NCBI GenBank assembly: GCA_029932425.1
Contig: JAOZQC010000091.1
Span: 1-9,173 of the forward strand
Source of the DNA: Planctomycetota bacterium
GTDB lineage: Bacteria; Planctomycetota; JAJSAM01
Length of the DNA stretch: 9,173 bases
Reading direction: 5' to 3'
Within the stretch, counting starts at the first letter, position 1; every line of letters begins with the position of its first letter. Below, in pieces: positions 1 through 6,351 of the stretch. The position numbers and the translations under genes were made by a program. The notes below the pieces were generated by a model. It was given only the letters and a program-made list of their open reading frames with translations, did no database searches and was not told the DNA's origin.

Positions 1-984
1 ACCCACCCCGTACATCCCCGATCCCTGGCCGAGCCCCACCGTGGTCCGGTACTCGTCGTCCCCCGCGAGATCCACGCACACCGACGTCTTCCGGGGCGTG
101 TAGAGGGTCCCCCCCGCGGAGTTCGCGTACACGTCGTCCCCCCCGAGGTCGAAGGTGAGGAGGCAGTCCTTCTCGTACCGGTCGCGGCCGAAGCCCCCGA
201 TCCCCACCCGGCCCGCGGGGGTCTCGAAGACGAGGTGGAACTCCCCGCCGCTCCGGGGAGCCTCGAGGGCACGCTGCAGGTCGGGGAGACGGTCGAGCAC
301 GGCGGCCACGGGAAAGGACGCCCGTATCATGCGCGGAATGTCGATCCGGGCGTGATGCGAGCGGAGGAGGGGGGCCTGCATGGCGGCGGGCATGCCCGTG
401 CTGAACGGCGACCCGTACTTCCGCAGGTGGACCCACTCCGACTCCGTGAGCTCCGCGAAGGCGGCGGTCCGTTCCCGGGCGGCGTGGGCCACGGCGTGGA
501 GCAGCTCCGCCAGGTAGTCCCGGGCCGCCCGGGGAACGACCGCGAGCCGCTTCCCGAGGGAGCCCGGGTCCGGGCGGTCCGGAGCCGTTTCCGGCCACAG
601 GGCGAGGAGTTCCGCCGCCAGGCTCCCCGGCTTCCCGGGCGCCCCGCCGCCCGGCCCGATCCCCAGGGTCTCCGCCGCCCGGCGCAGCCCGGACTCCAGG
701 CTCCCGGGCTCCCGGAGCCAGGGGCCGAAGCGCCGCCAGGCGCCCCCCGGCACCTCGAGGGGTTTTTCGAGCCAGGCGTCGAGGAGGGGGAGCCGCCAGG
801 CGTCGGCGGGGAGGAAGTCGTAGCGGGTGCGGAGGTCGGCCCTCCCGAGATGGAGGCTCGGAAGCTCGGCCCGCACCTTCGCGGTGATCGTCTTCATCAC
901 GCTCTCGGGAGCGGGGGGGCCCTGCGAGAGAACCGGAAGGAGGAGAACGGCGAGGAGGACGGAAAGCGGGAACCGGCGGCCCAT
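1..984 (-). CDS. Secreted protein with G-G-D-D-x-Y repeats, unknown function (3' end outside window)
   Basis: The frame is open from an ATG at 984 to the left edge: 328 codons without a stop, so the C-terminus is missing. The ATG follows an AGGA-type ribosome binding site about 8 nt upstream. Residues 1-22 form a Sec-type signal peptide: an arginine-containing start, a Leu/Val-rich core and a plausible cleavage after Val-Leu-Ser. There is no lipobox cysteine. Residues 25-250 are mostly helical in character and match no family I recognise. From about residue 278 two related units appear, FDLGGDDVY (278-286) and VDLAGDDEY (304-312), followed by a Gly-rich stretch (GLGQGSGMYGVG) at the window edge. 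Such Asp-Gly-Gly-Asp-Asp-x-Tyr units occur in exported proteins of Planctomycetota and similar bacteria. A stacked beta, perhaps calcium-binding, fold is my inference. The gene is divergent from the Crp/Fnr gene. The reading frame is well supported; the function is unknown. Confidence 0.8.
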   Translation of the reverse strand, partial: MGRRFPLSVLLAVLLLPVLSQGPPAPESVMKTITAKVRAELPSLHLGRADLRTRYDFLPADAWRLPLLDAWLEKPLEVPGGAWRRFGPWLREPGSLESGLRRAAETLGIGPGGGAPGKPGSLAAELLALWPETAPDRPDPGSLGKRLAVVPRAARDYLAELLHAVAHAARERTAAFAELTESEWVHLRKYGSPFSTGMPAAMQAPLLRSHHARIDIPRMIRASFPVAAVLDRLPDLQRALEAPRSGGEFHLVFETPAGRVGIGGFGRDRYEKDCLLTFDLGGDDVYANSAGGTLYTPRKTSVCVDLAGDDEYRTTVGLGQGSGMYGVG

Positions 985-1080
985 GATGCACTTCCTGGGG
1001 CGCAGGGCGGTGTGGCCGGGATGAGCTTCGCATACGGGCCGTCCCCGTGCAAGCCCCGGTGTCCCAGGGGGGCTCCGCGT

Positions 1081-1105
1081 CCCCGCCGGCCCGCTTCCGG
1101 CGGGG
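1081..1105. repeat. 9-bp perfect inverted repeat in the divergent spacer
   Basis: CCCCGCCGG (1081-1089) and CCGGCGGGG (1097-1105) are perfect reverse complements around a 7-nt loop. The repeat lies 40 nt before the ATG of the Crp/Fnr gene. In RNA it would be a very stable hairpin, but no T-run follows on either strand, so it is not a typical intrinsic terminator. It could be a leader structure or a protein-binding site. A weaker repeat, AGCCCC (1052-1057) and GGGGCT (1069-1074), lies just upstream. No clear promoter for either flanking gene is visible in 985-1145. Confidence 0.5.
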
Positions 1106-1145
1106 CTGGCGCCGCCGCCGGGGATCGGTTACAAACGGGGGCACC

Positions 1146-1859
1146 ATGGGAGAGGACGATCCCCGGCGCGCGAAGCTCTCGGCTCTGCTCGCCCGTACTC
1201 CCCTCTTCCGGGGCCTCTCCCCGGAAGACCTCGAAGCCCTGCGCGCCATCGGACGGGGCCGGGCGCTCCGCCGGGGCGAGGTCCTGTTCCTGGAAGGGGT
1301 CCCGGCGGAGGGGTTCTTCCTCGTGGTGGCGGGCCGGGTGAAGCTCTACAAGATGTCCGCGGGGGGCAAGGAGCAGATCCTCCACGTCCACGGTCCGGGC
1401 GAGGTCTTCGCCGAGGGCGTGCTCTACGAGGGAGCGGTGTACCCGGCCTCGGCGGCGGCCACGGAGGACGCCCGGGTCGTGCTCTTCCCCCGCCGGCGGT
1501 TCCAGCGCCTCCTCGCGGAAAGGCCCGTCCTCGCCACGAACCTCATCGCCCGGCTGGGGTCCCGCCTGCGCCAGCTCGCGGATCTCGTGGAGGACCTTTC
1601 CCTGAAAGAGGCCCCCTCCCGGCTCGCCCGGTACCTCCTGGAGCTTCCGAGCCGGCAGGGGGCGGGGGGGCCGGTGGTGACGCTCCGGATCCCGAAGGGG
1701 GAGCTGGCCTCCCTGCTCGGCACCCGGAGGGAAACGCTCTCCCGCCTCTTCCGGAAGCTCTCCGACGCCGGGCTCATCGAGGTCCGCGGGAGCCGGATCA
1801 CGGTCCTCGATCCGTTCCGGCTGGAGGCGATCGCCGACGGGGAAGTGCCGGGCGATTGA
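1146..1859 (+). CDS. Crp/Fnr family transcriptional regulator, HcpR/Dnr-like
   Basis: This 237-residue protein has the usual length and order for the family. The effector-binding beta-roll is at about 15-125 (GEVLFLEG at 44-51, HGPGEVFAEGVLY at 82-94), a long dimerisation helix at about 126-155, and a winged helix-turn-helix at about 156-225. The recognition helix contains R-E-T-L-S-R (195-200). Its Glu196, Ser199 and Arg200 correspond to the E-x-x-S-R residues with which Fnr reads TTGA half-sites. The protein has no cysteine, so it cannot carry an Fnr-type iron-sulfur cluster. The beta-roll resembles Dnr/HcpR regulators, some of which bind haem and respond to NO; haem use here is inferred. 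The frame is open up to an ATG at 1047, but that extension is Arg/Gly-rich and lies over the hairpin. The ATG at 1146, preceded by GGGGG at 1137-1141, gives the normal family N-terminus. The stop codon (1857-1859) lies inside a matching operator. Confidence 0.9.
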   Translation: MGEDDPRRAKLSALLARTPLFRGLSPEDLEALRAIGRGRALRRGEVLFLEGVPAEGFFLVVAGRVKLYKMSAGGKEQILHVHGPGEVFAEGVLYEGAVYPASAAATEDARVVLFPRRRFQRLLAERPVLATNLIARLGSRLRQLADLVEDLSLKEAPSRLARYLLELPSRQGAGGPVVTLRIPKGELASLLGTRRETLSRLFRKLSDAGLIEVRGSRITVLDPFRLEAIADGEVPGD

Positions 1860-1869
1860 CCTCGGTCAA
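1856..1869 (+). promoter_or_regulatory. Fnr/HcpR-type operator overlapping the regulator's stop codon
   Basis: TTGACCTCGGTCAA is a perfect palindrome except for the two central bases: TTGACC, TC, GGTCAA. It fits the Fnr-family layout TTGAY-N4-RTCAA and, from memory, the TTGACC-NN-GGTCAA type of site described for HcpR in Desulfovibrio-like bacteria, upstream of hcp and its ferredoxin partner. The left half includes the TGA of the regulator gene. The centre is at 1862.5, about 70 bp before the ferredoxin ATG. I saw no other copy in the window. Confidence 0.75.
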
Positions 1870-1891
1870 GACGCGGGACCGGCGGCCGGGG

Positions 1892-1897
1892 TACCCT
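1892..1897 (+). promoter_or_regulatory. Candidate -10 element of the ferredoxin-like gene
   Basis: TACCCT matches the T-A-n-n-n-T core of a sigma-70 type -10 element. If its last base is at -7, transcription starts near 1904, and the centre of the palindrome at 1862.5 then falls at -41.5. That is the classic class II position for Crp/Fnr activators, which overlap the -35 region. The hexamer itself is weak, as expected for an activator-dependent promoter. The assignment rests on this spacing. Confidence 0.5.
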
Positions 1898-1932
1898 GCC
1901 TTCCGCATCCGGGAAACCTGCGGGAGGACCCC

Positions 1933-2595
1933 ATGAAGCGCCCGATGATCCTGATCGACGAGGAGAAGTGCGACGGCTGCGGACTGTGCGTGACGTCCTG
2001 CGCGGAGGGGGCCCTCGAGATCGTGGAGGGGAAGGCCCGGCTCGTGAGCGAGGAGTACTGCGACGGACTGGGGGCGTGCCTGGCGGAGTGCCCCCAGGGG
2101 GCCCTCGTGGTGGAGGAGCGGGAGGCCGTTCCCTTCGACGAGGAGGCGGTGAAGCGGCACCTCGCGGCCCGCCGGGCCCCGCTCACCCGGTGGCCGATCA
2201 AGCTGGGGCTCCTCTCCCCGTTCCTGCCCTTCCCGGGGGGGGCGGACCTGGTCCTCGCCGCGGACTGCGCCGGCTTCGCCCACGCCGCCTTCCACGCCGA
2301 GCTCCTGAAGGGGCGGCCCCTGGCGATCGCCTGTCCCAAGCTCGACGATCCCCAGCGGAACCTGGCGAAGCTCATGGTGCTGGTGGAGGGGGCCGGCCTG
2401 CGGAGCATCACCGTCCTCCGCATGGAGGTGCCTTGCTGCGGCGGACTCGAGATGCTCGTGCGCCTGGCGCTCGATCGCACCGGGGTGGATCTTCCGGTGA
2501 CCTCCGAGATCGTGGAGATCGGGCCGGCGTTCGCGGGCCGGGGCCGGGCGCCGGCGGGCGGCGGCTGTCCCTCCACCGCCGTGTTTCCCGCCTGA
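1933..2595 (+). CDS. Ferredoxin-like 4Fe-4S protein (Hcp-associated FrdX type)
   Basis: This 220-residue cytoplasmic protein starts at an ATG preceded by GGGAGGA (1922-1928). The N-terminal ferredoxin domain has one complete cluster motif, Cys13-x2-Cys16-x2-Cys19-x3-Cys23. In the second motif the second position is Leu46, leaving Cys43, Cys49 and Cys53. The region from about 105 is typical of the family: DCAGFAHAAFH (Cys112, His121), ACPKLDD (Cys134) and EVPCCGG (Cys168-Cys169), all likely metal or redox sites. Proteins of this architecture are frequently encoded beside hybrid cluster protein in anaerobes and are named frdX in some regulon studies. They are thought to pass electrons to it in NO or hydroxylamine reduction. 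Here no hcp gene is in view, but the regulator and its likely operator are directly upstream. The last 20 residues are Gly/Pro-rich and look unstructured. Family membership is firm; the partner is inferred. Confidence 0.88.
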   Translation: MKRPMILIDEEKCDGCGLCVTSCAEGALEIVEGKARLVSEEYCDGLGACLAECPQGALVVEEREAVPFDEEAVKRHLAARRAPLTRWPIKLGLLSPFLPFPGGADLVLAADCAGFAHAAFHAELLKGRPLAIACPKLDDPQRNLAKLMVLVEGAGLRSITVLRMEVPCCGGLEMLVRLALDRTGVDLPVTSEIVEIGPAFAGRGRAPAGGGCPSTAVFPA

Positions 2596-2642
2596 GGCCG
2601 CGGCGGAAGAGGATCGGAACGCCGTTGCTTTTCCCCATGCGG

Positions 2643-2648
2643 TATGAT
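2643..2648 (+). promoter_or_regulatory. Candidate -10 element of the PrcB-domain gene
   Basis: TATGAT differs from TATAAT at one position and would start transcription near 2655, giving a leader of about 23 nt. The only -35-like sequence, TTGCTT at 2625-2630, is just 12 bp upstream, which is too close for a standard promoter. The call therefore rests on the -10 alone. Confidence 0.3.
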
Positions 2649-2677
2649 GGTCCGAGTCCTGTGTCCGGGAGGAAACC

Positions 2678-4045
2678 ATGAGAACCGCCGTCGTCCTATC
2701 GGGATGGCTCCTCGTGCTCGGCCTTCCCGTCCCCCCCGTGGAGGCGGGGACCGCGCGCCTCGCGAGTCTCGACCGGTCGGGAGTGGCCGGGGGGACGCTG
2801 AAAGCGGTCCTGGAGCTGGTGAACGACTCGGGGAAGCCCGCGAAGTTCAAGATCCAGGCCCGGGTGGTGGCGGACCCGGACCGGAGCTGGAACAAGGCTT
2901 CCGTGAAGGGGGCGAAGGTGAAGCGGACCTTCCGCCTCGAGGCGGGGGAGACGCGGCGGGTGGAGGTGGATCTCCCCGTGCCCGCCGGGGCCCTGGGGCC
3001 GGTGCGCATCGAGTGCAAGGTCCGCGGGCCGAAGGCGAAGGTGAGGTTCGACGAGGCGGGGGTCTCCCTGCCGGCTTCCGGCGGCGAGCCGGACCTGCCG
3101 CCGGACGGGGAGGGACCGGCGCGGGTTCTCACCCTCACGGGCACCGTATCGCTGGCCCGGGTCCCCGGCCCGATTCCCATGGAGGGCGCGGAGGAGGAGC
3201 TCTTCCCCTACCTCGTGGACGTCCGCTTCCGGACGGAGGAGGGCGCCTCCTGGATCCTCATCGGTCCCGAGGCGATGGTGCTCGCCTCCCTCATGCGCGA
3301 GGCGGGCCTCGAGGAGACGAAGGCCACCGTCACCGGCTACCCCGCGGACGTGGTGCCGTTTCTCGAGGGGAAGGGGAAGCACCTGCGCTCCGCCGCCCGG
3401 CCCCGCCTGTTCTGGCTGCTCACCTTCGACGCCCGGGGGGTCGAGGACCCTCGAGAGCGCATCGTGCCCCACCGGTTCGTCCTTGCGGAGAGGCTCTCGA
3501 AGATGACCGAGGCCCGGGAGCTGGTGGTCCAGACCGAGGACGAGTGGGAGCGGATGCTGGCGAGTGCGGGGATCCGGCTTCCCGAGGAGTTCCCCTGGCT
3601 GGACGGGGAAGCCGGGACGCGCCGCGCGAAGGGCCCGGCCGGCGGGGCGCGGCGGGGGAGGGGGAGGCCGGGCGCGTCGGGGGAGGAGCGGCCCGGAGGA
3701 GCCGGGCCGGACCGCCCGGTGATGTGGCCCCCCCGGCCGGGACCCCACGAAGTGGACTTCGACCGGGAGACGGTGATCGCGGTGTTCGCCGGGGAGCGGC
3801 GCTCCTCCGGCTTCCGCGTGGAGATCGTGCGGGTCACCCGGGAGGACGACGGCACCCTCCTCGTGGCCTACGCCGTCCGGGAGCCCTCGGACTACGAGGT
3901 GGTGATCGAGGTCCCCACGAGCCCCTTCGCCGTGGTGGCGATCCCCAAGACCGATCGCCGCGTCCGCTTCGAGCTCACCGACGAGCGTCCCGACCCGTTC
4001 CCCCTCCCGGGGATGCCGGAGTGGGGCGGAATGAAACAGCGCTGA
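2678..4045 (+). CDS. Secreted protein with C-terminal PrcB-like domain, unknown function
   Basis: This 455-residue protein starts at an ATG with a strong GGGAGGAAA ribosome binding site. Residues 1-23 form a signal peptide with probable cleavage after Val-Glu-Ala. Residues 24-130 are rich in alternating beta strands and resemble an Ig-like beta-sandwich (LKAVLELVNDSGKPAKFKIQ at 41-60). Residues 149-275 form a second beta-rich region I cannot assign. The C-terminal part resembles PrcB_C, first described in PrcB of the Treponema denticola dentilisin protease complex. It begins with LVVQTEDEWERML (282-294) and resumes at VDFDRETVIAVFAGERRSSG (359-378), ending at FELTDE. Between these halves lies a Gly/Arg/Pro-rich insertion (about 308-355). 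No catalytic residues are evident, so a binding, chaperone or inhibitor role is more likely than protease activity. It is 82 bp after the ferredoxin gene and probably has its own promoter. Confidence 0.85.
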   Translation: MRTAVVLSGWLLVLGLPVPPVEAGTARLASLDRSGVAGGTLKAVLELVNDSGKPAKFKIQARVVADPDRSWNKASVKGAKVKRTFRLEAGETRRVEVDLPVPAGALGPVRIECKVRGPKAKVRFDEAGVSLPASGGEPDLPPDGEGPARVLTLTGTVSLARVPGPIPMEGAEEELFPYLVDVRFRTEEGASWILIGPEAMVLASLMREAGLEETKATVTGYPADVVPFLEGKGKHLRSAARPRLFWLLTFDARGVEDPRERIVPHRFVLAERLSKMTEARELVVQTEDEWERMLASAGIRLPEEFPWLDGEAGTRRAKGPAGGARRGRGRPGASGEERPGGAGPDRPVMWPPRPGPHEVDFDRETVIAVFAGERRSSGFRVEIVRVTREDDGTLLVAYAVREPSDYEVVIEVPTSPFAVVAIPKTDRRVRFELTDERPDPFPLPGMPEWGGMKQR

Positions 4046-4187
4046 CAGGCATGGCCTTTTCACTTTTCTGACCCAGCGCGGACCGACGCGGATTCCTCGC
4101 CTTTCGCCGCCTCCTCCGGCGGGGCGGCCACGGGGCGGGAGGAGAGGAGGAGAGGGGGAAGAGGAGGGCGGGCAGCGCCGTGCGGGA

Positions 4188-4224
4188 AAGGTTACAAGAC
4201 GCTCCCGCCCCCGTATGTAACCTT
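4188..4224. terminator. Inverted repeat between convergent genes, possible terminator
   Basis: AAGGTTACA (4188-4196) and TGTAACCTT (4216-4224) form a perfect 9-bp inverted repeat around a 19-nt spacer, unusually AT-containing for this GC-rich region. On the minus strand the stem begins with the last base of the dehydrogenase stop codon, which suggests a transcript-end hairpin for that operon. No long U-run follows on either strand, so efficient intrinsic termination is doubtful. The large loop also leaves a protein-binding site possible. The rest of the 178-bp spacer has only a 5-bp GC stem (4107-4122) and purine-rich sequence. Confidence 0.4.
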
Positions 4225-5222
4225 CAGATCTCGAGGACCGCGGTGCCGTTGATGAGGCTTCGCTTCATGCGCAAGAGGACGTCGTTGGCGGCGGCGAGGG
4301 GGTGGGTCTCGATCTCGGTGCGGAGGGGGATCTCCCCGGCGTAGCGGAGGAGCTCCTCGGCGTCCTTCCGGGTGAAGTTCGCCACGCTCGTCACCGCCCG
4401 CTCCTGGTAGAGCAGCCGATCGTAGTCGATCTCCGGGATGGGAGTCATGGTGACGCCGGCCAGGGCGAGGGTCGCGCCCCGGTCCATGACGCGGAGGATC
4501 TCCGGCACCAGCGGGCCCGCGGGGGCGAAGCACACGGCGGCGTCGAGCTTCCGGGGAGGATCCTCCTCCGCCCGGCCCGTCCAGGCCGCGCCCAGCTCCC
4601 TCGCCAGCTCCCGGTGCTCCGCGGACCGGGAGAAGACGAACACCTCCATGCCCAGGTGGCGGGCCACCTGGATCGTCACGTGGGCCGAACCCCCGAAGCC
4701 GTAGAGCCCGAGCACCTGTCCCGGCGCGGCTCGTGAGAGACGGAGCGCCCGGTACCCGATGATCCCCGCGCAGAGGAGGGGAGCGGCGTGGACGTCGGGA
4801 AAACCCTCCGGGAGGGGGAAGGCGTAGTCGGCGCGGGCGAGCATGAGCTCGGCGTAGCCCCCGTTCACGTGGAACCCGTGGAAACGCGCCCCCTCGCAGA
4901 GATTCTCCCGGCCCGAGAGGCAGCGCGGGCATTCCCCGCAGGCGTCGTGGATCCAGGCCGCGCCCACCCGGTCGCCGGGGGAGAAGCGACCGGCGCCCGG
5001 CCCCGCCGACCGCACCCGGCCCACCACCTGGTGGCCGGGCACGATGGGGAACGCCGGGGGCGTGATGTCGCCCTCCACGGTGTGGAGATCGGTGCGGCAG
5101 GCGCCGCAGACCGAGACCTCGAGGAGGAGCTCGCCCGGCCCCGGCACGGGATCGGGCAGGGTCACCGCCCGGAGGGGTCGCTCCTCGATGGGGGCGGGTC
5201 GCTCGAGGAGGATCGCCTGCAC
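4224..5222 (-). CDS. Zinc-dependent alcohol dehydrogenase family protein
   Basis: This 332-residue protein is a medium-chain dehydrogenase/reductase that should oxidise alcohols or reduce aldehydes with NAD(P). The catalytic zinc ligands are probably Cys39, His64 and Cys151 (LLCAG). The structural zinc site is Cys95, Cys98, Cys101 and Cys109. The cofactor segment GLYGFGGSAH (172-181) replaces the usual GxGxxG and, with LLCAG, is typical of the AdhA/YogA-like subgroup (TIGR02822 in my recollection). Gln65 stands where many relatives have Glu (PGHQ instead of PGHE). Ser198-Arg199 after the second strand of the nucleotide fold might favour NADP(H), but that is a guess. Translation starts at GTG, 7 bp after the TGA of the ExbD-like gene. 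Only a weak TGAGG precedes it and overlaps that stop, so translational coupling is likely. The substrate cannot be read from the sequence. Confidence 0.92.
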   Translation of the reverse strand: MQAILLERPAPIEERPLRAVTLPDPVPGPGELLLEVSVCGACRTDLHTVEGDITPPAFPIVPGHQVVGRVRSAGPGAGRFSPGDRVGAAWIHDACGECPRCLSGRENLCEGARFHGFHVNGGYAELMLARADYAFPLPEGFPDVHAAPLLCAGIIGYRALRLSRAAPGQVLGLYGFGGSAHVTIQVARHLGMEVFVFSRSAEHRELARELGAAWTGRAEEDPPRKLDAAVCFAPAGPLVPEILRVMDRGATLALAGVTMTPIPEIDYDRLLYQERAVTSVANFTRKDAEELLRYAGEIPLRTEIETHPLAAANDVLLRMKRSLINGTAVLEI

Positions 5223-5229
5223 GGCGGCC

Positions 5230-6219
5230 TCACTTGCGCCCGGGCGGGGAAGGGAACTCCCCCCCGAACCGCACGGTGTAGATCGCGGAGAGGCGGATCG
5301 CCTCGAGCGCCTTGATCACCTTGTGGGTGGGAATCTCGGGGTCCGCAACCACCACCCAGGGGGTCTTCGCGGGGTCCCGGGCATAGTCGACGCCGTACTT
5401 CAGGGCGTAGGCGGCGTTCGGGCTCACCGCCTTCCGCTCTCCGTCCTCGGTGACGTGGGTCCGCGTGGGCTTGCCCAGGGCCTGGTACAGCCCCCGCGCC
5501 GACGTGGCGTCCTCCTTCTCGAAGAGGTAGTAGATCTCCCCGTCCTCGTCCACCACCTCCACCCGGAGCTCCTCCATCCCCTCCGGAAGGACCACCGGGC
5601 CCTTCGGCGGCGGGGTACGGATCATGGCCAGGAGCGTGCGCTCGTCGTCGTGGCTGGGGTTCACGCCGAGCCCCACGTCCGCGACCCCCGCTTTCCGGGC
5701 TTCCTCGAGCGCCCAGTACACGTACTTCCAGGGAGTCCGGGGAGGAGTGACGATGACGAGCCGGAAGTCCCTGACCTCCGCGGCCTTCCGCATCATGTCG
5801 CCGAGCATGGCGTACGAGGCGCCGAGCACGGTTCCTCCCCAGCGGAGTCGACCGTCCTCCATGATGGCGAGCAGGACGAAACGGTTGTCCCCGGTGTCCT
5901 TCACCGGCCTCGTCACCGAGGAGTTCACGCGGACCAGGGGGAACTCCCTGACCCGGATCTCCCCGGCCGGCCCGGTCTGCGTCGGCGGCGGCTTCGGCTT
6001 CTCGGGCGCCGGTCTCACGGGGGAGGAGCCCCCGGGGGCCTCGGCCGGCTCCGGCCTCCCGGGACGGGGAGCGGGGACCGCGGGGGCGGACCGGGCACCC
6101 GGCCGGGGCGGACGGCGGGGCTTCCGGGGACCGGGGGCCGTCCGTTCGACCCAGGTGAGAGCGACCACTCCGGCCACGGTGGCCACCACGATCAGGAAGG
6201 CGCCGAACTTGCTGGGCAT
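5230..6219 (-). CDS. Single-span membrane protein with two ExbD/TolR-like domains
   Basis: This 329-residue protein starts at an ATG with GGAGG 6 nt upstream. Residues 6-24 are one membrane helix. Residues 28-85 are a Pro/Arg/Ala-rich linker, long enough to reach into the periplasm. Two soluble units follow with the strand-helix-strand pattern of ExbD/TolR periplasmic domains. The first is at about 90-187, with RLVIVTPPRTPWKYVYWALE then AGVADVGLGV. The second is at about 217-319, with PWVVVADPEIPTHKVIKALE then SAIYTVRFG. The tandem arrangement is unusual, since ExbD and TolR normally have one. The membrane helix lacks the Asp essential for proton use in ExbD/TolR, so it is unlikely to be a working motor subunit. 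No ExbB/TolQ-like gene is present. It is probably co-transcribed with the dehydrogenase. The ExbD relationship is inferred from pattern and is moderately secure. Confidence 0.75.
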   Translation of the reverse strand: MPSKFGAFLIVVATVAGVVALTWVERTAPGPRKPRRPPRPGARSAPAVPAPRPGRPEPAEAPGGSSPVRPAPEKPKPPPTQTGPAGEIRVREFPLVRVNSSVTRPVKDTGDNRFVLLAIMEDGRLRWGGTVLGASYAMLGDMMRKAAEVRDFRLVIVTPPRTPWKYVYWALEEARKAGVADVGLGVNPSHDDERTLLAMIRTPPPKGPVVLPEGMEELRVEVVDEDGEIYYLFEKEDATSARGLYQALGKPTRTHVTEDGERKAVSPNAAYALKYGVDYARDPAKTPWVVVADPEIPTHKVIKALEAIRLSAIYTVRFGGEFPSPPGRK

Positions 6220-6244
6220 GACGGACCTCCACGTTGCGGCCCGT

Positions 6245-6250
6245 ATGATA
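6245..6250 (-). promoter_or_regulatory. Candidate -10 element of the ExbD-like/dehydrogenase pair
   Basis: Read on the minus strand this is TATCAT, an AT-rich hexamer in a GC-rich spacer, placed about 25 nt before the start codon so that a short leader would contain the GGAGG site. The expected -35 position shows only a weak TGGGGA. It suggests that the pair has its own promoter within the 132-bp gap after the AdoMet synthetase gene. That gap otherwise holds no gene or clear terminator. Confidence 0.3.
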
Positions 6251-6351
6251 ACCCGGTGGGCGGCGGATCCCCACGTCGGAGGAAGCGGAGGGGAAGGCCG
6301 GAAGGCCCGGGCCGGGCGCCGCCGCCGGGAGAGCGAGGGGCCGGAGCCGGG

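Noticed and set aside
1047..1145. 33-residue N-terminal extension of the Crp/Fnr protein
   Set aside because: The extension is basic low-complexity sequence over a strong hairpin, and homologues start where the ATG at 1146 places the N-terminus.
235..1341. 368-codon open frame on the plus strand
   Set aside because: It is antisense to the secreted repeat protein and then out of frame with the Crp/Fnr gene; its composition is that of a GC shadow.
1798..3180. 460-codon open frame on the minus strand
   Set aside because: It is antisense to the ferredoxin and PrcB-domain genes, which have clear protein motifs and ribosome binding sites; its product is low-complexity.
4107..4122. CCGCC/GGCGG stem in the convergent spacer as a terminator
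   Set aside because: It is only 5 bp, no T-run follows on either strand, and such stems are common by chance at this GC content.
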